Part shown: positions 56,799-64,000 of the stretch, piece after piece | Position numbering within the stretch: position 1 is the stretch's first letter | Layout: each line of letters begins with the position of its first letter | Assembly: GCA_013368325.1 (NCBI GenBank) | Contig: JAACJK010000058.1 | Location: forward strand, 992,001 to 1,056,000 | Source: Ephemerocybe angulata | Lineage: Eukaryota > Basidiomycota > Agaricomycetes > Agaricales > Psathyrellaceae | Direction of reading: 5' to 3' | DNA: 64,000 nt | Program-made: the position numbers and the translations under genes | Notes under the pieces: generated by a model | What the model saw: only the letters and a program-made list of their open reading frames with translations | The model's database searches: none | Told to the model about the DNA's origin: nothing

Positions 56799-58812
56799 AT
56801 GGGAAAGAGAAAGGGAACGCAGGAAGAATCTGAAGCTCCAAGGAAGAAGGCTAGAGAGGATGAAGATCCTGGTGCCCATTCGCCTGTGGTACGTGTTTGT
56901 GTGGATATGAGGGTTCTTTCTCCAGCTAACTCGCATATCACTAGGCTTCGAAATCGGAGAAATCTGAAGAGGTACGTTTTACACCTATATGCCCTCGACC
57001 CCTCCGACGACTAATACAACCCTTTCGGCAGACATGCCTTGCAAGTCGGCTTCCGCCAGAAATACTTGTCGAGATCTTCTCTCTGTTGATTCTAAGGCCA
57101 CCCCCCGTGTCTCGACCAGGACTTTACGTTGAGACATGGAGATACCAAGGCTACAAAAACCGCCTCGGAGTAAGCTTCCGAGTTCGCGCTACTCTTCAAA
57201 GCGTGTGCCAGTCCTGGTTCAGCGCGATAGCCGCCAATAGAGACTTCTGGAACACTGTACACGTAGAGGGGAAGCTCAAGAACTACACCCCTCCAATAGA
57301 CTACGGGCCCAGCTTGGGTGGTGTCCAACGGGAACCAGAGGTCGCCGGTGACACCATGCGCATGGAACGCGAGCTGCAGCGGGCGGCTCATGAGCTCGCT
57401 AGGAGCAAGTCCAGCCCGATTGACCTTACCATGGTGGATCCATCGTACTTTCCCGGTCCCAACACCAAAGGGGCCAGCTGGGGTCTACCTCAAGTGTGTC
57501 CAGGTCTCATGGAACTCGTTCACCCGAGAAAGGCCGATCTTGCTAGCCTTTCAATTAGTACCTGCGACATCGGTTTCGTCAAGGAGCTCCTCGAGCCTGG
57601 TGCAGAAGAGCGCTATGTCGACGATTGGACTGAAGACTCCCAGGGGCTTCGCCGGGGGCTTCCCGAAGAGGAGAAAATTGAATTGGCGTCTGCGAAGGAC
57701 GACATTGCAAAGCCGACTGTTGACACGCTATCTGGGGAGGAGCTCAAGAGCACACAAGACAAGCTGGATACGATATGTTGGCCGATGCTACACACTCTTC
57801 GCGTCCAAGCAAGGAAATACACAGTGGGGCATGCTATACGAGTTCAAGACAGAAACCTATGCACTCTTTCATCTGCGAGGTTTCCAGCACTAAAGTCTGT
57901 CGAGCTGGAGCTTCCAGACTTTAGTGACTATCCCCTCTACTTTTGGGCATTGCCCCATCATCAACTCACATCCCTCTCGCTGGTTACGCATGACAACACC
58001 CCCCTCCTGCTCAACATCCTAAAGAAGTGTGTCGTGCTTGAGAGCCTCACCATCGGCCTTCTCGTTACCACGGAGTATACGGAACGGCCCTTTGTACGCG
58101 ACTGTGTTCGCCTCACATCCGTCAAAAAGCTGTGTCTGCGACTCCAGCCAGCCTTCGAGGCCGAGTTTGACTACCCAAAGGAGTTCCTGGTGAACATCGA
58201 CTTCCCCAATCTTGAATCCCTCGATTTTAGCACCAACGCACCCGAGACCATTTACCACCTTATTTCGTTCGCCCGCAAATCGAAGTGCGCGCTACGGGTG
58301 GAACGTCGAAATTCGAGTCTAATCCGGGTGAATCGACTGCAGCGGCAGAGTATCATCACCTTGGAGAGCTCTTCTCACTTTGCTCGGACTCCTTGGAGGA
58401 GCTTTACGTTCAAGGCCGTGACTTGGACAGTGGGTGGCTCTATAATCTGAACTCGCTTAAGCTTCAGAGGGCAACAATCGTGCTCTTTGGAGTAAAGGGG
58501 AAATGGAAGGATGGAGTCTGGGTTCAAAAGAATCAAGATGCGACCGCGAACGGATTTGTTCTCGAGGCTCTGCGTTGCATGTTGGGCTGGGGAAGGGAGA
58601 GCGAAAGGAACCGTCCAACGGTCGTGATCACGGCTGTTCCAAGTGGCGAGGATGGCTTTCGGGCATACTACCAAAGGGATAAGTGGTGTGACGTAGCGAA
58701 GCGAGTACCCCTCCCAACTGAAGTGGACTCTCTTGTTAAGGAAGTTCGAAAGATCAAGGGAAAGGTCAAAGTTCGATGGCATAAGCTGGAACCACGACCC
58801 GAATGCCGATGA
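56799..58812 (+). CDS. F-box protein
   Basis: Short first exons give MGKRKGTQEESEAPRKKARE (basic, nuclear-signal-like) and ASKSEKSEE. The third exon then starts TCLASRLPPEILVEIFSLLI, the F-box helix that binds Skp1 in SCF ubiquitin ligases; VCQSWFSAIAANRDFWNTVH completes the box. The rest (about 500 residues) has weak leucine-rich spacing (FPALKSVELELPDFSDYPL, HHQLTSLSLVTHD, LESLTIGLLV, FPNLESLDFSTNAP), typical of Agaricomycete F-box/LRR proteins that select substrates. Near 58285 the frame changes: upstream exons end around KSKCALRVE, while YHHLGELFSLCSDSLEELYV continues in another frame. A 44-nt GT-AG interval (about 58305-58350) would restore it. The gene starts only about 100 bp from the transposon. 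Confidence 0.82.
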
Positions 58813-60367
58813 GCTTACCATGAATGACCTTCCAAAGAATTAGAGATGTCTTATATCGAATATTTTTTGTCCTGCGCATGTACCTAGTGTATATGTGTTA
58901 ATTCGTGCGATTGAAGAGGTTCAAGCGTGGATCGATCTAAGTAGTTCACTACTATATCATATCGGACTTCGTGAAAACGAGCAGGTATGTATACAGTATA
59001 TCGTGGCCGTAAGTATATACTAGGTGACTATGAGAGAATTGTGAGACCGCCCGCAGCGGGGTCTGTACGCGTCCGAGGTCGAGGTCGGGGTGGTCGTCGG
59101 GTGATCGTCACATGGTCCGGAATAGTGGAGGGCGGGACTGAGGAAGAAAGCAAGCTACCCGGCTCCCCAGATGGGCCATTGCCCCAGAGGCGGGTTGCTA
59201 CACTATCGACGTACTTGGGCGGCTGCAGGATCTATGTGTTGGGAAGGTTCCTTGCTCAGTGGTGTTCGGGAAGTACGCGCATTAAGTTGTTAGATGGGTA
59301 TGTGAAGGTTCTGGGATGAACATTGTAGATGATGTGTGGATCCACTAATGGGAGAGTTTATTATCTCCGTCATCGTTGATATGAGCCCGTTCCCTGCTTC
59401 AATGCCAAGTATCACTTCGCTGGTTGATATCAAAGTCCCTCTCTGGGGTAATCGATAAGCGCTGGTCGGGCGCTTATCATGAGTGCAGCTGATAAGGGTC
59501 ACAGGGTTATGTGCAGCGCCCATGACGGTGATATTGGGGGACCATCGACAACCGTAATCAAAGCGCTATTCATATCGACCAAACAGAGTCGAACTTTGAA
59601 AGGTGGAATGACACTCCGACTACTCTGCTTTGATTACTTCCTCGAAGATCGGCGTCGGGTGTGGCGGGAACAGCATTGGTGCACTGGATTTGAGGTCTGT
59701 CAATGGTTAAGGATGACACTGGGCGGTACGTCCCGAGGGTTAGGAAGAGTCTGAGGGGGTATGTAATTCGCTCGGTACCAACGCTCCAGCCTGCAGGCTA
59801 TGCACGGACGGGTTGCGGGCAAAGTTGAAGGGGTGAGCCCTCGAACCCCCACCATTTGTGTTTCAGAAGTTTTCATCATCAATGTTTGCTTGGATCATGT
59901 GTGTGGAGCTAGGCAAGGACATATATGGTATAGTGAGCTGTTCTTCTCCGACCACCGGGTGTGAAGGATAGAGAATGCCGTTATCACGTCTCGCCACAAT
60001 GCGGGTAGCGATAACATGAGTAGCAGGAACAGAAGTGCACGTCCAGCGACTCTATGCCCCCAACAAACTGGAAGACGGTTTGCTGAGCTGCCGGGGCTGC
60101 CTCTTGTTCAGACAGAAACGTCAGTTGCACGGATGATCAAATGCAGAGGGATTCAGGAGGGATCGGTGAGACGCCACAAACTTGGACTTCGTCGGGATAG
60201 GTTTGTTGCAAGGTCTGACAGATTGATTGCACAGGAATAGTATGGCATAAAGCAGAGTATAATACGTGGAGAGAGAGAGTATATCAGTATTGAATCGAAG
60301 GACACCCCATCGATCGCCCGCAAGGTTGCACCTATCTCCCTCCGCTCAGCTGGCACTCACACGAGAC
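58813..60367. other. Intergenic stretch
   Basis: About 1.55 kb. A 110-codon plus frame at 58987-59319 contains an Arg/Gly-rich run (RVRGRGRGGRRV) but lacks other support and is not called. GGGCGCTTA occurs at 59468-59476. No other feature was recognised. Confidence 0.45.
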
Positions 60368-61723
60368 ATGTCTTCCGCTACTAAATCGTACAGGCCTCCG
60401 AATGTGCCTCCACTTTATTACAAGAATCACAAGTACGGGTTCATTGGCGTACAATTAGCGCTGGCGCTCTACGGCAAGTCATCATACCCTATTTATCACC
60501 TACTGTCACAAAATTTACATCCTTCTTGCTTAGGAGTGGCGGCGACCTTGTTCATCCAATGCTTCGTGGCGGATATGCGAGTGCTACTAGGGCCTGGAGG
60601 CAGTAATCGAAGGACGAAGAGGCTTCAAATTGTGTATATTTGCGCGCTATTCACCTGCGGTTCTTTGTTTATGGCCGCTGATGTGTGGGCAAATACGGTC
60701 GGCACGCTCGACTACTCCAACTTTCCCGGGGGGTCGTACGGGTGGGCTATGGCCAATTATAACCAGCCCGTCTTCATGCTGGGACAAGCTCCATTTGCTG
60801 TCACCAACTGGCTTGCCAACGGCTTTATGGTAGGTGATCCCAAGTCTACATCCTCTGCCACTTTCTTATATGTTTGAATTGTAGCTCTACCGGTGCTACG
60901 TGGTCTTCTCCATGACCTCCGGATTGATGTACATACTCGCTCTCCCTTTCCTGCTTTACCTCGCATCAATTGGTGAGTTTTACTGAGAGCCTGCTTCTGA
61001 GTCCTCCGCTGAACGCTGAAATGGTTCTCTAGCGACAGCGATTGCAGTGCTCGTCCAGACGAATGTCCCAAATTCGTCGATCTTTTCACTCCTTAAGCTG
61101 GGTCGGCTCACTCTCGGCAACTTCTCCATCAACGCAGCTCTCAACATCATCATCACGGCGCTAATCTCTGTGCGCTTAATCATCCACCAGCTTACGATCA
61201 AGAGGACGATGGGGACCGACTCCGATTCCTTGAAGTTGTACACTTCATTATGGACCATCCTCGTCGAGAGCTCGGCGCTCTATGCTGTGTTCTCTTTGAT
61301 GTTTATCGTGACTTTTGGGATTAATCATCCATCTGGCATAATGTTCCTGCCGATCCTCGGTCAGATTCAAGTAAGTCATTGGAACTGTAGCTAATATCCT
61401 TGCTAATGCATACTCATTCACACTATCATCCTTAGGTCATTGCTCCCCTCCTCGTCGCCCTTCGAATCTCGAGAGGGCGGGCGTTAACGACGCAGTCAAT
61501 GAAGAGCACATCTCGCCCCATGACCACCATGCAGTTCGACGACCCTGATCACCACGCACGCTCAGAAGGGCAACACCTGTCGACCATCGATAATCGCATT
61601 TCACGGCAGGGCGTGATAGAGACTCAAGTCTCACTGGGAGAGCTCAGTGGCACCGAATCTACGGATAACACACGGGCGTACTCGTCTGAAGATGAAAAAA
61701 AGAAGGTGAAGGCGGAGGTGTGA
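60368..61723 (+). CDS. Orphan 7TM membrane protein (different family from the tandem array)
   Basis: Starts MSSATKSYRPPNVPPLYYKN; helix 1 is GFIGVQLALALYG. The first intron (60474-60533) begins GCAAGT, a GC-AG intron, and splices to VAATLFIQCFVADMRVLLG. Further blocks: LQIVYICALFTCGSLFMAAD, TNWLANGFM|LYRCYVVF, LMYILALPFLLYLASI, LGNFSINAALNIIITALISV, RLIIHQLTIKRTMGTDSDSL, then VESSALYAVFSLMFIVTFGI and VIAPLLVALRISRGRA. The polar tail ends KKKVKAEV. The motifs W-x-x-x-G-x-x-LYRCYV and ES-A-LY define a large orphan family of mushroom membrane proteins with seven helices; no ligand or partner is known. Confidence 0.8.
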
Positions 61724-61757
61724 TGAAAGTGATTATCAGTGTATCTTTGATGTATGA

Positions 61758-62899
61758 CTACAGAATATCTATCTGCTTAGGCTGGAGACGATAAACGGCG
61801 AATTGTGCCCTCATACGCGCTCCCTGTCCAGGTGTGAATTCGCTCATGCAAGCATCGACAGAGTAGTCCATGAAGTTATCTATGGAGCTCGTCAGTGCTA
61901 CGCGAGAGATATTTCGAGTTAAAAGATGGCTTACGGATGGGATCGAAACCTTTGTCATCTTGGCACGTATCACGTCCAACGGGGCATCCATCTGCGGCAC
62001 TAGCCTCAGGCGGAGTGTCGTCGACCTCGTCACCAGTGCCTCCACACCCACCTTGGAAGGTGTGCCACAGCCCAAGCCAATGTCCGGCTTCGTGGGTTAC
62101 AGTCTGTGCACAAAGAGACATTTAAGCCGCAATACAGACAATGAGAATGACGAAAGGCTAATTACGTGGCCGAGGTCAAAGTTCTTAGCCGCTCCTCCCG
62201 GGACACTCGAGTGACGGATGACAACGCCATCATCCTGCGGGGACTTCGCATAGGCCCAAGGGTACGTAGCATAACCAAGTTCGTGCGCCATTTTCTCGTT
62301 TTCGAAGCTAGGGTGTCCCATGGTCAGTAGCAGCCCAATTTCTGGAGAGGATTAAGCGCCTATTACCCGACGGAGTAGATGTTCATGTCCCGAATTCCTC
62401 CTTTCCTAAGTACTTGTTTCATTTCATCTTGTATCGCGTTTCCTGTTGCGACGTCCGTGAACCACGTTGAGTTGACATTCCTTGTAATCTCTTTTAGTTT
62501 GAACTGGAAGCCAGAAGGCTCATATGCGGCATTGATAACGTCGATCTGGGCATGAATCGAGGGCTCCCTGAAAGTGCAATGAAAAGTTAGTCGCGTTTGA
62601 TTCGGAAAGGGAGATGATTTTGGGAGAGGAAATGCTACACACGTCACGTTTCCACCAACAACCGTATCATTTTTCATAACAACGTGGAAGTATACGTCGA
62701 TGGGAGGAAAGGTCTCGAGCGCCGAGACCGTTTTCTTCAACTTGAGGGCCCTGAACTCCTCCTCAACTGAGGCCTTCACCTCGTCCGTCTCCGTAGTGCT
62801 ACATCCTCGGTTTGTGAACTCGGAAGTGACGGGGTTCGCAGCTGCGAGCGTCGAGGTATACAGCACAAGGGCGGCTGGGACGAGAGCAAGGAGACGCAT
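61758..62899 (-). CDS. Secreted zinc metalloprotease, M43 (pappalysin-like)
   Basis: Signal peptide [20 protein letters not shown], then a propeptide-like region ([20 protein letters not shown]) and [17 protein letters not shown]. After an intron come [20 protein letters not shown] and [24 protein letters not shown], then [18 protein letters not shown]. The catalytic [20 protein letters not shown] (HExxHxxGxxH zinc site) follows, then [11 protein letters not shown] and the Met-turn region [20 protein letters not shown]. About 290 residues, the usual length for fungal M43B enzymes, which are secreted endopeptidases used for nutrition or in interactions. The zinc ligands, catalytic Glu and Met-turn are all present, so it should be active. 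A TTATAA box lies about 77 bp upstream. Confidence 0.9.
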
Positions 62900-63488
62900 G
62901 GTGTATGGGCTCCGTTAATAGTTGGGGCTGAGAGAGGGGACTGGGATAGAAGGACCATAGCATGGCTCCGAGCCATTATAAGCGTCCGGTTCGTTGTTTC
63001 AAATCACCTTCGTCTCCTGAAGTTACTCACACGAATGCGAAACCGACCCACAGTATTCTTTCCATTCTTTCCCTGGCTGGCAGGAGACGCATAAGGATGA
63101 TCCGTGCGCGCTGAGCATGTGCTCGCTCACAAAGAGGCACTTGTGAACACATGGTATGACTTGTTCTGCTGATAGAGCTGGTACGACTGGTTCTGCTGAT
63201 AGAGCTGGTACGACCGCCCAAGGCCATTGCCATGGGAAGTCCGTGGGCGAGCGCGTGGTTTGCCCGGGGAATTCAGAATTGGGGGCGGGCGAACGCGCTG
63301 GCATGGGCATTGGACGCCGTGCTGGGTACTACTACTCATGATGTATGCGATACCTGGAGTAACTTGGAGACCCTTCACCATGATTATGCCCGAAGGCCGG
63401 TCGTGAGGTGCATGTTCCCAGGTCGGGGCCGTGGGCCGTGTTAGTCACCTTGGACCTGGGAGTGAGCGCAAGCGCCCAAGAACGCATT
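62900..63488. other. Intergenic stretch
   Basis: About 0.6 kb: promoter of the metalloprotease (minus strand), then a two-copy tandem repeat at about 63160-63214. No gene. Confidence 0.5.
63160..63214. repeat. Tandem repeat, 27-bp unit, two copies
   Basis: The unit ttctgctgatagagctggta plus cgactgg occurs twice in succession with hardly any change. No coding role was found. Confidence 0.7.
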
Positions 63489-63545
63489 GGGGGCATAGCT
63501 CAGTTGGGATTCTGAAGGTCCCGCGTTCGATCCGCGGTGCCCCCA
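63489..63545 (+). pseudogene. Truncated tRNA-Phe remnant
   Basis: 57 nt: the first 21 nt of tRNA-Phe (acceptor 5' strand, first D-stem strand, D loop) joined directly to nucleotides 38-73 (anticodon-stem 3' strand, variable, T arm, acceptor 3' strand). The missing 16 nt (positions 22-37) include the anticodon itself. The T arm and acceptor still pair and a T5 terminator follows. It cannot make a working tRNA. Confidence 0.85.
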
Positions 63546-63647
63546 TTTTTGCGGGCGCTTATTTTCATTTTTGCGTACCACTGAAGTCTGAAACTTGTTA
63601 CTTCGATTGCTCTCAAAAGTTAGGAATTGCCTCAAAAATGACAAAAA

Positions 63648-63772
63648 TGGGGGCACCGCGGATCGAACGCGGGACCTTCAGAATACACTTCTACCGGGAT
63701 GATACTAAGTATGAACTTTCCTTCGAAACGATGAGCTTCAGTCTGCTGCTCTCCCAACTGAGCTATGCCCCC
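63648..63772 (-). tRNA. tRNA-Phe(GAA) with a 52-nt intron
   Basis: Minus strand. 5' half 63772-63736 ends at G37 (CTGAAG); intron 63735-63684; 3' half 63683-63648. The spliced product equals the intronless tRNA-Phe at 41283-41355 base for base. The intron sits one base 3' of the anticodon, the standard nuclear position, and contains TTC near its 5' end that could pair with the GAA anticodon in the precursor. T5 follows the 3' end. Confidence 0.9.
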
Positions 63773-64000
63773 TTATACTCCGTTCTCGCTGCAGGCAATC
63801 ACACTGTTGCAACAAAATATCGATGAAATACACGCCCCTGAAGTCGATAAAGCAATGAAGGCGGTGCACTTCCCTCTAAGACAGACTTTCGGAATGTCAT
63901 TATAAAAGTTTGTACTCAAATGGGAAAGCTTGGGCGAAACCTGAACTTTATCATGCTCACGAGTCTCCTCACTGCGCCTTGACCCCATTGATCCTGGGAA
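63773..64000. other. Right-edge flank of the tRNA gene
   Basis: 5' flank of the minus-strand tRNA-Phe. No further gene could be supported before the window ends. Confidence 0.5.

Noticed and set aside
58987..59319. 110-codon plus-strand frame with an Arg/Gly run (RVRGRGRGGRRV)
   Set aside because: No initiation context, no other RGG boxes and no domain; it lies in AT/GC-mixed intergenic DNA and is likely chance.
63140..63230. Possible CRISPR-like repeat at the 27-bp tandem unit
   Set aside because: Only two adjacent copies with no spacers, in a eukaryotic genome.
1..64000. A biosynthetic gene cluster around the P450, SDR and MFS genes
   Set aside because: The P450, SDR and transporters are over 10 kb apart among unrelated genes, and no synthase backbone (PKS, NRPS, terpene cyclase) is present.

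Overview
This is nuclear DNA of a basidiomycete fungus, most likely an Agaricomycete. Almost every gene is split by many short GT-AG introns (mostly about 45-75 nt). The gene content is typical of that group: DUF6533 membrane proteins, DUF7137 and DUF7330 proteins, orphan 7TM families, an FGFGRRVCPGR-type cytochrome P450, and flavodoxin-like quinone reductases. There are no prokaryotic operons, CRISPR arrays or rRNA genes. Exon structures were read by eye: reading frame, splice consensus and family motifs decided each junction. Gene limits given as the first ATG and the stop codon are fairly firm unless stated.

Layout, left to right. 1-896: 3' end of an MFS drug/amino-acid transporter. 1067-2058: DUF6533-like membrane protein with no recognisable N-terminus. 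4133-5288: short-chain dehydrogenase with a presequence-like N-terminus. 5930-7264: DUF7330-like protein. 8099-11879: 1,187-residue protein with five dispersed four-Cys repeats. 12702-14051: hypothetical multi-pass membrane protein. 14170-14704: small Cys-rich protein. 15447-20810: three tandem paralogous 7TM genes on the minus strand. 21760-25239: SMP/C2 lipid-transfer protein of the Mug190 type. 27868-29796: Dal5/allantoate-type MFS permease. 30045-30916 and 32909-33937: head-to-head pair of WrbA-type quinone reductases. 34187-35783: tRNA 2'-O-methyltransferase TRM44. 36812-38611: secreted aldose 1-epimerase. 38798-40988: cytochrome P450. 41283-41355: tRNA-Phe. 42125-43600: divergent GT15 mannosyltransferase. 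44179-45351: DUF7137 protein. 45676-46930: eIF3g. 47228-48941: DUF6533 protein. 51100-54089: mucin-like type I membrane protein. 54722-56693: transposon with about 400-470-bp terminal inverted repeats. 56799-58812: F-box protein. 60368-61723: a further 7TM protein. 61758-62899: secreted M43 metalloprotease. 63489-63772: a truncated and an intron-containing tRNA-Phe facing each other.

The genes do not form one pathway. Themes are membrane sensing or transport (six multi-pass orphan proteins, two MFS transporters, one mucin-like protein), redox and xenobiotic handling (P450, two quinone reductases, SDR), and housekeeping translation genes (eIF3g, TRM44, tRNA-Phe). The most unusual items are the intact inverted-repeat transposon with an 8-bp target duplication next to the F-box gene, the five-fold Cys-repeat protein, the tRNA-Phe trio with a 52-nt intron and a deletion ending at the splice junction, three GC-AG introns, and a reading frame that would fuse eIF3g to its neighbour if one intron were retained.
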